A DNA stretch of 64,000 nucleotides. Origin: Bin87 sp965204685. Its GTDB lineage: Bacteria > Chloroflexota > Dehalococcoidia > Lucifugimonadales > UBA3495. Below, one piece after another: positions 1-8,279 of this stretch. The first letter of the stretch is position 1; each line of letters opens with the position of its first letter. Location: assembly GCA_965204685.1 (NCBI GenBank), contig OZ242004.1:2294001-2358000 (forward strand), given 5' to 3'. Under the pieces are notes generated by a model. That model did no database searches, was not told where the DNA came from, and saw nothing but the letters and a program-made list of their open reading frames with translations. Both the position numbers and the translations under genes were made by a program.

Positions 1-1
1 C

Positions 2-997
2 GGACCCGAAGGCGTGGCCATCGGCGACACCATCGCCAGCGTAGAGGACCCGCAGGCCCTGCCGTGCATCGACATCCAGGAGCCCACGGTTCGCATGACC
101 TTCGGGGTCAGCACCTCGCCCTTCGTGGGGCGTGAGGGTGGCCGCTGCACCTCGCGCACCCTTTACGAGCGGCTGCTGCGGGAACTGCGCACCAACGTGA
201 GCCTGCGAGTGGAGACCACCTCCAGCCCCGACGTCTTCGTGGTGGCGGGTCGCGGCGAGTTGCACCTTTCCATTCTGGTGGAGACCATGCGTCGCGAGCA
301 GTTTGAGTTCCAGGTGTCGCGCCCTGTGCCGGTCACCAAAATCGTTGACGGCAAGACCCACGAACCCTACGAGATCCTGACCATCAGCATCCGCGAGGAT
401 TACGTCGGCGTGTTGACTGAGTACCTGGCCGCCCACCTGGGCCAGATGCGGGACATGCGCTACGGCGACGACGGCTACGTGCACCTGGAGTACAAGATAC
501 CCACGCGGGGCCTGATCGGTTTCAACGCTTTCTTCCTGCGCACGACACGAGGCGACGGGGTGAAGAACAGCAGCTTCGACTCTTACGAGGTGATGAGCGG
601 CGAGATCAAGGATCAACGCGGCGGCGCGCTGGTGGCATCGGAGGGCGGTGTGGCCGTCACCTACGGATTGCTCAACGCCCAGCGCCGGGGCGACACCTTC
701 ATCGATCCCGGCACCCAGGTTTACGAGGGCATGGTGGTGGGGTGCCGCCGTCAGGAAGGGGACATCGAGATCAACGTCTGCAAGGAAAAGAAGCTGACCA
801 ACATGCGCTCGTCCACGGCCGACGTCGCTGAGCGGCTGAACGCCACCATCCGTATGAGCCTTGAGGAGACCCTAGAGTTCATCTCGGACGACGAACTGGT
901 GGAGGTCACGCCGCAGAATTTGCGCATCCGGAAGATGGAACTCTCCGCGTTGGACCGCAAGCGTCGGCGCCGGGACGGCGGGAAGGTCCGCGCCTGA
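2..997 (+). CDS. typA: Ribosome-associated GTPase TypA/BipA, C-terminal part (5' end outside window)
   Basis: The reading frame is already open at base 2, so this is the C-terminal part of a longer protein; the GTG at 14 is internal. TypA/BipA is a translational GTPase of the EF-G/LepA family that acts on the ribosome, with roles in stress response and 50S assembly. Visible here are the EF-G-like domain III (GRGELHLSILVETMRRE), domain V, and the TypA-specific C-terminal domain with PTRGLIGFNAFFLRTTRG and the late LTNMRSS segment. The GTP-binding domain lies upstream of the window. The basic tail (KRRRRDGGK) is usual for the family. The stop is at 995-997, and the next gene is convergent with only 7 bp between them. 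Family assignment is firm. Confidence 0.93.
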   Translation, partial: GPEGVAIGDTIASVEDPQALPCIDIQEPTVRMTFGVSTSPFVGREGGRCTSRTLYERLLRELRTNVSLRVETTSSPDVFVVAGRGELHLSILVETMRREQFEFQVSRPVPVTKIVDGKTHEPYEILTISIREDYVGVLTEYLAAHLGQMRDMRYGDDGYVHLEYKIPTRGLIGFNAFFLRTTRGDGVKNSSFDSYEVMSGEIKDQRGGALVASEGGVAVTYGLLNAQRRGDTFIDPGTQVYEGMVVGCRRQEGDIEINVCKEKKLTNMRSSTADVAERLNATIRMSLEETLEFISDDELVEVTPQNLRIRKMELSALDRKRRRRDGGKVRA

Positions 998-1004
998 AGC
1001 CGCT

Positions 1005-1859
1005 TCAGCCTCCCACGAACCGGTCGCCGAAGGTCGAGGCGACAAACGCGTCGCCCTCGGCTACCGCAAGACGCCGCGCCGCTACAGCGTCGTGCGGGGT
1101 CAGCCGCCCATAGAGGATGAGGACGCAGGTCTCGCCGTCGCACTCGAAGGTGACGTCGGCCTGTCCTACTGGATTTGCGCCACCCGCCGCTTCAATTATC
1201 TCGGCGGCGCCGTCGCTCAACACCAAGTCAATCACCCGATGCTCGGGTCGGTCGATGCTGAACCGGTACCGGAGCGGTCGCCCCGCCAGCAGCGGATCGG
1301 GACGGAAAGCCCGCCGGGCGGCCCGGTCCACCGTGTCCAGCAGAGCCGTCACGCTGCCGTCTGAAAGATGGAAGTTGTCCTCCAACCGTGAGCGAATGTC
1401 CCACCCGTGCATGGTCAGCTCGGCGATGCGCTGGGTCAGCAGGGTTTCCATGAGCATGGGCCCGGCCGGCCAATAGACCAGGTTGTTCCACTGGTCGGGC
1501 TGTACTTGGCGGAAGAGGGTAACGGTCTCGTTGATGCGCTGCGTGAAGTCTTCGAGCAGCCCGTCGGCCAACCGCTGGCTGGTATCGACGGCCCGCTGGT
1601 AGATGCTCCGGGCGAAGGCGTCTTCATCGTGCTGTTCGGGAGAGGGCGAGCCCTCCGGCGGAGAATGATCGCCGTCCAAGCCCCGAAGCAGTCGGGTGGA
1701 CAGGTCAACGCTGGTGAGGTGTCCGATTACGTCGGCGACGGTCCAGCCGGCGCAGGCGCTGTCGGCCGCCCAGGAGTCTGGGGAAAGGTCTCCGAGGAAA
1801 TCGAGAAGCATCTGCGCTTCGTGTTCCAGCAGATCGATGCGGTTAGCCGGCGCATTCAT
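1005..1859 (-). CDS. Maleylpyruvate isomerase-like (MDMPI N-terminal/DinB fold) protein
   Basis: This 284-residue protein has the four-helix MDMPI/DinB N-terminal domain: an early helix LLEHEAQMLLDFLGDL, AGWTVADVIGHL with a conserved His, and the late ELTMHGWDIRSRL motif typical of mycothiol-dependent maleylpyruvate isomerase relatives. The C-terminal roughly 100 residues look like the SCP2-like domain that often follows. The histidines could form the usual metal triad. I chose the ATG at 1859 because GGAG lies 6-7 bases upstream of it; the frame stays open to 1937 but that extension has no ribosome site. Members are thiol-dependent transferases or isomerases of unknown substrate, and whether this organism makes mycothiol cannot be told from the window. 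It is convergent with typA. Confidence 0.7.
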   Translation of the reverse strand: MNAPANRIDLLEHEAQMLLDFLGDLSPDSWAADSACAGWTVADVIGHLTSVDLSTRLLRGLDGDHSPPEGSPSPEQHDEDAFARSIYQRAVDTSQRLADGLLEDFTQRINETVTLFRQVQPDQWNNLVYWPAGPMLMETLLTQRIAELTMHGWDIRSRLEDNFHLSDGSVTALLDTVDRAARRAFRPDPLLAGRPLRYRFSIDRPEHRVIDLVLSDGAAEIIEAAGGANPVGQADVTFECDGETCVLILYGRLTPHDAVAARRLAVAEGDAFVASTFGDRFVGG

Positions 1860-1993
1860 GCTGAGCTCCATCAGTGGTGTGATTGTAAAGTGCGGGCCGA
1901 GGCGCCGTGCCGGCGCGCCGTCGGCAAATGCAAGCACCGCTCACAATATACCGCCAACGAAGTTCCGCGGTCTGCGATTGAGCAATTGCTTGC

Positions 1994-2155
1994 CAGGGCT
2001 ATCGCATATGAAATACTCACCCGTCACTCCGGCGGAAGCCGGAGTCCAGAAACCGCCAAACGCTTGATTTTCACAACGAAACTAACGATTTCATCCCTGG
2101 ATTCCGGCTTTCGCCGGAATGACGGTGGTTAAACAGTTCATATGCGATAGCCCTG
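1994..2155. mobile_element. MITE-like palindromic element, copy A (type-1 ends)
   Basis: The element is about 162 bp with perfect 19-bp terminal inverted repeats: CAGGGCTATCGCATATGAA at 1994-2012 and its complement at 2137-2155. Inside are two smaller palindromes, ACTCCGGCGGAAGCCGGAGT on the left and ATTCCGGCTTTCGCCGGAAT on the right. TTGC flanks both sides (1990-1993 and 2156-2159), a possible 4-bp target duplication. It has no ORF and is nearly identical to the copy at 43981-44143. Confidence 0.8.
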
Positions 2156-2205
2156 TTGCCGGCCGCGGGAGGTATCCACGGCAAGGTTTCGCGGACACGT
2201 TGCGA

Positions 2206-2211
2206 TATAAT
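2206..2211 (+). promoter_or_regulatory. Candidate -10 box for the SLC13 permease transcript
   Basis: TATAAT at 2206-2211 lies 172 bp before the permease start. No good -35 box is visible. Transcription from here would put the structured leader at 2247-2336 inside the 5' UTR. Confidence 0.35.
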
Positions 2212-2246
2212 CCGCGATGTAGCCGCGAATTTTGAAGCCAACAGAT

Positions 2247-2336
2247 GGGACGATGAAGGCGTCCCCGGATTGACCCGGCAACCTTCAGCGCCGACGCGCG
2301 CCGGCGGGTCCCACCAGCCCGACAAGTGGTCAATCC
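2247..2336 (+). promoter_or_regulatory. Candidate structured leader / SAM-clan-like riboswitch
   Basis: Three features are visible. There is a hairpin with arms GGGACG (2247-2252) and CGTCCC (2260-2265) around a GATGAA-containing loop. A conserved-looking CCCGGCAACC follows at 2274-2283. A perfect 9-bp long-range pairing joins GGATTGACC (2267-2275) with GGTCAATCC (2328-2336). GATGAA followed by CCCGGCAACC resembles the core of SAM-I/SAM-IV riboswitches, which often control sulfur uptake. The downstream gene is an SLC13 permease, a family that includes sulfate carriers. The resemblance is partial and not modelled, so the class is a guess; the pairing itself is seen directly. Confidence 0.35.
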
Positions 2337-2377
2337 GCTCACGCCCAGCGTAGCCATGTCCCGAGGGAGAGCGCCAG

Positions 2378-4177
2378 ATGAATGCGGCAATTGTAAGTGA
2401 GGCAATTGTATTTGCAGTCCTCGCGCTCTCCTTGGTGTTGTTTGTAGTCGGCAAGTGGCGCTACGACATCGTCGCCGTCCTGGCATTGCTGGCGCTGGCG
2501 ATCGCAGGGATCGTGCCGGCTGCGGAGGCCTATAAGGGGTTCGGGCACCCGGCGGTGATCACGGTGGCTGCGGTATTGGTCCTGAGCCGGGCCCTCTACA
2601 ACTCCGGCGTGGTGGACGTGATTGCCGGTTGGTATTCGCGCATACCCGAGTACCTGACCCTGCGTATCGCCGCGCTGTCAGGCCTGACGGCGTTTCTATC
2701 GGCCTTTATGAACAACGTGGGGGCAGTGAGCCTGTTGCTGCCGGTGGCCGTGCGCGTGTCGGGCCGCAGCGGCCATCCCCCTTCGCGGTACCTCATGCCC
2801 CTGGCCTTTGCGTCGCTGCTGGGCGGAATGACGACCCTAATTGGCACGCCGCCCAACGTTATCATTTCCAACTTCCGCGCGGAACAGGCCGGCGTTCCGT
2901 TCAACATGTTCGATTTCACGCTGGTCGGGCTGGCGATTACCGCGGCCGGCGTCGTCTTCATTGTGCTCATCGGCTGGCGCCTGATCCCAGTCCGGCAAAC
3001 TCCGCTGACCCTGGGAGAGACGCTGGACATCGAAAGCTACATGACCGAAGTGCGGGTACCGGAAGACTCCAGGTTCGTGGGCATGCGCCTGCACGACATC
3101 GAAGACTCTTCGGATGAAGACGTGGCGATTGTTGGGCTCCTGCACCGGGGCATCGTGTACGGCGCGCCCTCCAGCTATCAGATTGTCGACGGCAACGACG
3201 TGCTGATCATCGAGGGAGACCCGGAGGAAATCCGCGCTTTCATGGACGCCACGGGGTTTGAACTGGAGGGGTCGGGCGACGTGGAATCCGACATCAGCCA
3301 GACGCTGGGATCGGCGGACGTGGCGGTGGTGGAGGCCATCGTGACGCCGGGCAGCCGGGCCCAGGACCGGAGCGCGCGGGAACTGCGACTGCATTCGGAG
3401 TTTGGATTGAACCTGCTGGGAGTGTCCCGGCGCGGGCAGCGTTTCATCCGCAGGCTGAGCCATATCAACTTCAGGGTGGGCGACGTGTTGTTGCTGCAAG
3501 GGCCGGCGGAGGTCGTGCAGACTGGCCTGCCGCGGCTGGGCCTGCTGCCGCTGGCGGAGCGCGAATTGCGCATCGGACAGCGGCGGCGTCTGCTGTTTCC
3601 CATCGCCGTGTTTACGACGGCGCTGCTGCTGACCTCCTTCGGGGTCCTGTCAGTGCAGGTTTCTTTCGTGGCCGCGGTGGTAGTCCTCCTGGTCACCAGG
3701 ATCGTGACACTGGAGGAAGCCTACGAGGCCATCGACTGGCCGGTGATAATCCTGCTGGGGGCGATGATACCCGTTGGCGAGGCCCTGGAAACCACCGGAG
3801 GCGCGGCGCGGATCGCGGCCACCTTTGCCGACTGGGGCGGGTTCCTGCCTCCCTGGGCAATGCTGGGGGTTATCCTGGTGACGACAATGCTGCTGTCCGC
3901 CGTGATCAACAACGCCGCCGCCGTGATCTTGATGGCGCCTATCGGGATCAAGGTGGCGGAGAACATGGGGGCGTCGATAGATCCGTTCCTGATGGCGGTG
4001 GCCATCGGCGGGTCGGCGGCCTTCCTGTCGCCCATCGGTCACCAGTCCAATACGATCGTGATGGGGCCGGGCGGGTACCGGTTTGCTGACTACCTGATAA
4101 TGGGCCTTCCTCTGGTGGTTGTGATAGTTGCCGTCTGCATCCCCGCGATCATGTGGGTATGGCCGCTGGGCATCTGA
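2378..4177 (+). CDS. SLC13-family permease with two TrkA-C (RCK_C) domains
   Basis: This 599-residue membrane protein has the split layout of SLC13/DASS carriers with a soluble insert. About five or six N-terminal helices carry the motifs SAFMNNVGAVSLLLP and LIGTPPNVIIS. Two RCK_C/TrkA-C domains follow at about residues 215-295 and 310-390. A second membrane half carries the repeated signatures AVINNAAAVILMAP and SPIGHQSNTIVMGPGGY. Relatives carry sulfate or dicarboxylates with sodium in the inner membrane; the RCK insert is typical of the SAC1/SLT-like sulfate branch. The start at 2378 follows GAGGGAG by about 8 bases. A structured leader upstream may regulate it. The substrate is not provable from sequence. 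Confidence 0.85.
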   Translation: MNAAIVSEAIVFAVLALSLVLFVVGKWRYDIVAVLALLALAIAGIVPAAEAYKGFGHPAVITVAAVLVLSRALYNSGVVDVIAGWYSRIPEYLTLRIAALSGLTAFLSAFMNNVGAVSLLLPVAVRVSGRSGHPPSRYLMPLAFASLLGGMTTLIGTPPNVIISNFRAEQAGVPFNMFDFTLVGLAITAAGVVFIVLIGWRLIPVRQTPLTLGETLDIESYMTEVRVPEDSRFVGMRLHDIEDSSDEDVAIVGLLHRGIVYGAPSSYQIVDGNDVLIIEGDPEEIRAFMDATGFELEGSGDVESDISQTLGSADVAVVEAIVTPGSRAQDRSARELRLHSEFGLNLLGVSRRGQRFIRRLSHINFRVGDVLLLQGPAEVVQTGLPRLGLLPLAERELRIGQRRRLLFPIAVFTTALLLTSFGVLSVQVSFVAAVVVLLVTRIVTLEEAYEAIDWPVIILLGAMIPVGEALETTGGAARIAATFADWGGFLPPWAMLGVILVTTMLLSAVINNAAAVILMAPIGIKVAENMGASIDPFLMAVAIGGSAAFLSPIGHQSNTIVMGPGGYRFADYLIMGLPLVVVIVAVCIPAIMWVWPLGI

Positions 4178-4216
4178 CGAACCACTGCGAGATCGGCACC
4201 TTCACGGTACGTCCGT

Positions 4217-4354
4217 TGCTCACGCGTACCCAGTTTCACTCGAACCGTCATTGCGAGCGCAGCGCAGCAATCTCGTTGGCGTAGGGGAGTCCTTTGGGCT
4301 AGGCGTTGCTGCTACGGCGTCGAGATTGCCACGGCGCAAGCGCCTCGCAATGAC
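4217..4354. repeat. Palindromic intergenic repeat, family 2 (GTCATTGCGAG ends)
   Basis: Inverted ends GTCATTGCGAG (4247-4257) and CTCGCAATGAC (4344-4354) enclose inner arms GCAATCTCG and CGAGATTGCC. A preceding segment with ACGCGTACCCAGTTTC (near 4221-4236) also accompanies the partial copy at 22010-22069, so the repeat unit probably includes it. Other copies lie at 10381-10492 and 43848-43955. It does not look coding. Confidence 0.7.
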
Positions 4355-4383
4355 AACCCCCTGCATTCTGAACAGTTACGGTT

Positions 4384-4412
4384 CTGACAGGGAGTATGCG
4401 CTCGCATATAAT
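4384..4412 (+). promoter_or_regulatory. Sigma-70-type promoter of the acyl-CoA carboxylase operon
   Basis: CTGACA at 4384-4389 and TATAAT at 4407-4412 are 17 bp apart, close to the sigma-70 consensus. They lie 56 bp before the carboxyltransferase ATG at 4468 and just downstream of a palindromic repeat. Confidence 0.6.
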
Positions 4413-4467
4413 GGGGCATCATCGATTCGACGATCCGGTCCCAGGGCGACGCCAGCGTGAAGAAAAC

Positions 4468-6075
4468 ATGGAAGTAATCGGCTCCAACCTACGCACCGCT
4501 GACCGGGACTTCCTGGACAACCAGGCCCGCATGGAAGCCCTAGTCCGCGACCTGAAAGAACGGCTGACCCAGGTGCGCGCCGGCGGCGGCCAACGGGCGG
4601 TGGAGCTCCACCGCAGCCGCGGCAAGCTGCTGGCCCGGGAGCGGATCGACGGCCTGGTGGACACCAACACTCCCTTTTTGGAGCTCAGCCCGCTGGCGGC
4701 CTGGGAAATGTACGACGGAGAAGAATCGTCCGCCGGCATCGTCACCGGCGTCGGCGTGGTACAGGGCAAGGAGGTGGTGATCCTGGCCAACGACGCCACG
4801 GTCAAGGGAGGCACCTACTACCCGATCACCGTCAAAAAGCACCTGCGAGCCCAGGAGATTGCCCTGGAAAACCACTTACCGTGCATCTACCTGGTGGACT
4901 CCGGCGGCGCGTTCCTGCCGTTGCAGGCCGAGGTGTTTCCTGATCGCGATCACTTCGGGCGGATCTTCTACAACCAGGCCCAGATGTCGGCCCTGGGCAT
5001 TCCCCAGGTGGCGGTGGTCATGGGGTCGTGCACCGCCGGCGGAGCGTACATTCCGGCCATGAGCGACGAGGTGGTGATGGTGCGGCAACAGGGCACCATC
5101 TTTCTCGGCGGCCCGCCGCTGGTCCGTGCCGCCACCGGAGAAGAAGTTGACCCGGAAACCCTGGGCGGCGCTGACGTGCATACTCGCATATCCGGCGTGG
5201 CCGACCACCAGGCGGCCGATGACGAGGATGCCCTGGCCATCACCCGGGACATCGTCGAGAATTTCGTGCGTCGGCGCGACCCTCCCTTTGAAGTCGCTGC
5301 CCCGGAGCCTCCAGCCCTCGACCCGGCGGAGCTTTACGGCATCGTGTCCCCGGACAACCGCCGACAGTACGACGTCCGCGAGGTCATCGCCCGGATTGTG
5401 GACGGCAGCCGGTTCCACGAGTTCAAGGCCGAGTACGGGGAGACGCTGGTGTGCGGCTTTTCGCGCATCTGGGGGTATCCGGTGGGTGTGGTGGCCAACA
5501 ATGGCGTACTCTTCTCCGAAAGCGCGCTGAAAGGGACGCACTTCATCGAGTTGTGCAGCCAGCGCGGCATCCCCCTGTTGTTCCTGCAGAACATCACCGG
5601 GTTCATGGTGGGGAGCCAGTACGAGGCCGGGGGCATCGCCAAGGACGGCGCCAAGATGGTCATGGCGGTCTCCAACGCCGCCGTCCCCAAGTTCACCGTC
5701 ATCATCGGCAGTTCCTTCGGCGCCGGCAACTACGGGATGTGCGGCCGCGCCTACCAGCCCCGCTTCCTGTGGACTTGGCCCAACTCCCGCATTTCGGTCA
5801 TGGGCGGGCAGCAGGCGGCGGAAGTGCTGGCCACCATCAGGCTGCAACAGCTGGAACGGCAGGGCCGCACCCTGGAGCAAGAGGAACGGGACGAGCTCCA
5901 GCGCCCCATCCTGCAGAAGTACGAGGAGGAGGGCGATCCGTACTACAGCACCGCCCGCCTGTGGGACGACGGCATCATAGACCCCGCGGACACGCGCGAC
6001 GTGGTCGGACTGGGTATCGCCGCCGCCATCAACGCCCCCTTCCCCGAGCCGAAGCGCGGCGTGTTCCGCATGTGA
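4468..6075 (+). CDS. Acyl-CoA carboxylase carboxyltransferase subunit (methylcrotonyl-CoA carboxylase beta type)
   Basis: This 535-residue protein is the biotin-dependent carboxyltransferase that moves carboxyl from biotin to an acyl-CoA. Both crotonase-like halves are present: the N-terminal half with YLVDSGGAFLPLQAEVFPD and GSCTAGGAYIPAMSDE, and the C-terminal half with FLQNITGFMVGSQYEAGGIAKDGAKMV split over about residues 375-402. The SGGAFLP and NITGFMVG segments match methylcrotonyl-CoA carboxylase beta (leucine breakdown) better than acetyl- or propionyl-CoA carboxylases, though geranyl-CoA or other branched substrates are possible. I chose the ATG at 4468 because homologous sequence begins there; the frame is open from 4396. 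Biotin carboxylase and carrier genes follow as one operon. Confidence 0.88.
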   Translation: MEVIGSNLRTADRDFLDNQARMEALVRDLKERLTQVRAGGGQRAVELHRSRGKLLARERIDGLVDTNTPFLELSPLAAWEMYDGEESSAGIVTGVGVVQGKEVVILANDATVKGGTYYPITVKKHLRAQEIALENHLPCIYLVDSGGAFLPLQAEVFPDRDHFGRIFYNQAQMSALGIPQVAVVMGSCTAGGAYIPAMSDEVVMVRQQGTIFLGGPPLVRAATGEEVDPETLGGADVHTRISGVADHQAADDEDALAITRDIVENFVRRRDPPFEVAAPEPPALDPAELYGIVSPDNRRQYDVREVIARIVDGSRFHEFKAEYGETLVCGFSRIWGYPVGVVANNGVLFSESALKGTHFIELCSQRGIPLLFLQNITGFMVGSQYEAGGIAKDGAKMVMAVSNAAVPKFTVIIGSSFGAGNYGMCGRAYQPRFLWTWPNSRISVMGGQQAAEVLATIRLQQLERQGRTLEQEERDELQRPILQKYEEEGDPYYSTARLWDDGIIDPADTRDVVGLGIAAAINAPFPEPKRGVFRM

Positions 6076-6128
6076 AGCCCGGCCCGCCTAGTAAATCGCT
6101 CACCGGGATCCGTTACGGATAATTTCTG

Positions 6129-7631
6129 ATGTTCTCTAAGGTGCTGGTCGCCAACCGGGGCGAAATCGTGGTCAGGATCAACCAGACCCTCCGCGCCATG
6201 GGGATTGTTCCCGTGGCCGTGTATTCGGATCCCGACGCCGGCGCGCCCCATGTGACGACGGCTGAGCAATCGTTGTCGCTGCCCGGCAGCACCGCTGAAG
6301 AGACGTACCTGGACATCGGCAGGATAGTGCGGGCAGCACTCGACTGCGGTGCCGACGCTATACACCCGGGGTATGGCTTTCTGTCCGAAAACCCCGCGTT
6401 CGCCCGGGCCTGTGGGGAAGCAGGGATGGCCTTCATCGGCCCCAGTCCGGAAAGCATGGCGCTCCTGGGGGACAAGCTGCGCTCCAAGGACATCGCCATT
6501 GCCGCCGGGGTGCCGGTGGTTCCCAGTTCTCCCGAGTGCCTGCCGGGAGACCCGGGGGCGGCAGAGTTCGTCGAACGGTGGGGGTTCCCCCTGATGGTGA
6601 AGGCAGCCGCCGGTGGGGGTGGTCGCGGCATGCGTGTCGTCAACGGCCAGCATGGGTTGGACGCCGACATGGAAGTGGCGAGCAGGGAGGCCCAGGCTGC
6701 CTTCGGCGACGGCCGAGTGTTCCTGGAGCGGTACATTGCCAACCCGCGCCACGTCGAAATCCAGGTGCTGGCCGACGGATTCGGCCACACAATTCACCTG
6801 GGCGAGCGGGAGTGCAGCATTCAGCGCCGGCACCAGAAGATCATCGAGGAGACCCCGTCGCCGGCCCTGACGCCGGAACTGCGCCGGCGCATGGGCGAAG
6901 CGGCCGTGGCCGTAGCCCGCGAGGCCGGATACGTCAACGCCGGGACGGTGGAGTTCCTGCTGGATCCGCGCGGTGGCGAGTTTTACTTTCTCGAAATGAA
7001 CGCCCGGCTGCAGGTGGAGCACCCGGTCACCGAGGCGGTGCTGGGGCTGGACATGGTGGAATGGCAGGTGCGGATCGCCTCCGGGGAACCCTTGACCTTG
7101 CAGCAGGAAGACCTGCGACCGCGCGGCCACGCCGTCGAGTGCCGCATCTACGCGGAGGATCCTTACCGTGACTTCGTGCCATCCACCGGGCCGTTGCTGC
7201 GCTGGCGCCCGCCCAGCGGGCCCGGGCTGCGTCTGGACAGCGGCGTAGCGCAGGGGCAGGAGGTCTCCATCTACTACGACCCCATGCTGGCCAAGCTGAT
7301 CGCGTGGGCTCCCAACCGCGATCTCAGCCTGCGGCGCATGGAGGTTGCGCTCTCGGAGTTCCTCGCGCTGGGTGTGATCACCAACATCCCGCTGCTGCGA
7401 GCCGTGATGGGCCATGCCCAGTTCCAGCAGGGCGAGTACGACACCGGTTTCCTGGAATGGAACCCGGCAGTAACCCAACCGGCGATAACCGACGAGACCC
7501 GCATGACCACGAGGGCGCTGGCGGCGTGGGCGTCGCAGCAGGCTGTAGGGGCGACGCCGTCCGTGACAGCGACGGACCGCCGGCCCAACGTCAGCCCATG
7601 GCAGTCCGCCGGAGAGCGGAGGCTGCCGTGA
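6129..7631 (+). CDS. Biotin carboxylase subunit of acyl-CoA carboxylase
   Basis: At 500 residues this is the length of stand-alone biotin carboxylases. It uses ATP and bicarbonate to carboxylate biotin on the carrier. The N-terminal FSKVLVANRGEIVVR is the canonical start. IHPGYGFLSENPAFA, the glycine-rich ATP loop KAAAGGGGRGMR, the RECSIQRRHQK segment and EMNARLQVEHPVTE all contain expected ATP, bicarbonate and metal contacts. The C-terminal BC domain is complete. About 30 residues after it (TRALAAWASQQAVG) look like linker. The biotinyl domain found in fused alpha subunits is absent here and is encoded by the next, overlapping gene, so the alpha chain is split. Confidence 0.92.
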   Translation: MFSKVLVANRGEIVVRINQTLRAMGIVPVAVYSDPDAGAPHVTTAEQSLSLPGSTAEETYLDIGRIVRAALDCGADAIHPGYGFLSENPAFARACGEAGMAFIGPSPESMALLGDKLRSKDIAIAAGVPVVPSSPECLPGDPGAAEFVERWGFPLMVKAAAGGGGRGMRVVNGQHGLDADMEVASREAQAAFGDGRVFLERYIANPRHVEIQVLADGFGHTIHLGERECSIQRRHQKIIEETPSPALTPELRRRMGEAAVAVAREAGYVNAGTVEFLLDPRGGEFYFLEMNARLQVEHPVTEAVLGLDMVEWQVRIASGEPLTLQQEDLRPRGHAVECRIYAEDPYRDFVPSTGPLLRWRPPSGPGLRLDSGVAQGQEVSIYYDPMLAKLIAWAPNRDLSLRRMEVALSEFLALGVITNIPLLRAVMGHAQFQQGEYDTGFLEWNPAVTQPAITDETRMTTRALAAWASQQAVGATPSVTATDRRPNVSPWQSAGERRLP

Positions 7632-8185
7632 CCACCGGGCAGGGACAGATGCGCGAAACGTATCCGTCCGCCGGCGTGACGTACCGGTACCGGACCGAGG
7701 AGGATGACCGGCGGTTCACCTTCAGCCTGGAAGGCGACGAAGCTACCAATGCGGAAGCATCCATCACCCTGGAAATCGATCCCGCGCCCACGGGCGAAGG
7801 GCTGTGCCGAACCCAATCAGGGCGCAGCCTCCCGTTCGCCTGGGCCTGGGTGGGCGCGGAGCTGCACCTGTGGCTGGATGGCGACCTGTTCGTGTTCCAA
7901 CGCGAGGAAAGCCGGCGTAGAGGCAGCAGTGGTGGCGGCGATGCATCCGGGGACATCCTTGCCCCCATGCCGGGCGCGGTGCTGGAGGTCCTGGTGTCCG
8001 AGGGAGACCTGGTGGAGCGGAACCAGACCGTGGCGCTGATGGAGTCGATGAAGATGGAGCTGGTCATCACCGCGCCACGGGCCGGCGTGGTGCGGCGAGT
8101 GTCGGTAGAGCCGGGGCAGCAGGTGGACCGGGGTATGCGGCTGCTGGAATTGGGACCCGAAAGCGACGGCGGCGCCGTCAAATGA
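7628..8185 (+). CDS. Biotin carboxyl carrier protein of the acyl-CoA carboxylase
   Basis: This 185-residue protein supplies the biotin carried between the carboxylase and carboxyltransferase. The C-terminal about 75 residues are a biotinyl/lipoyl domain: ILAPMPGAVLEVLVSEGDLV, then the attachment motif MESMKMEL, whose lysine is the predicted biotin site, then a hairpin-rich end. The N-terminal half resembles the BT-linker region that follows the BC domain in fused methylcrotonyl- and propionyl-CoA carboxylases. I chose GTG at 7628: it shares GTGA with the upstream stop, implying translational coupling, and GGAGG sits 5 bases before it. The frame is open further upstream only because it shadows the biotin carboxylase gene. 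Confidence 0.85.
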   Translation: MTTGQGQMRETYPSAGVTYRYRTEEDDRRFTFSLEGDEATNAEASITLEIDPAPTGEGLCRTQSGRSLPFAWAWVGAELHLWLDGDLFVFQREESRRRGSSGGGDASGDILAPMPGAVLEVLVSEGDLVERNQTVALMESMKMELVITAPRAGVVRRVSVEPGQQVDRGMRLLELGPESDGGAVK

Positions 8186-8279
8186 CGGCGTCGACGCACC
8201 GGGGCGGCGGTGTTAGGATGCTGGCGGTTGCGGTAATCCCATTGCGAGAACACGCCCACTAAACGGGAGGAACATCTTT

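Noticed and set aside
1005..2486. Overlapping ORFs reading GVQKPP, VIPAKAGIQ and similar peptides
   Set aside because: These peptides are translations of the palindromic repeat arms, not genes.
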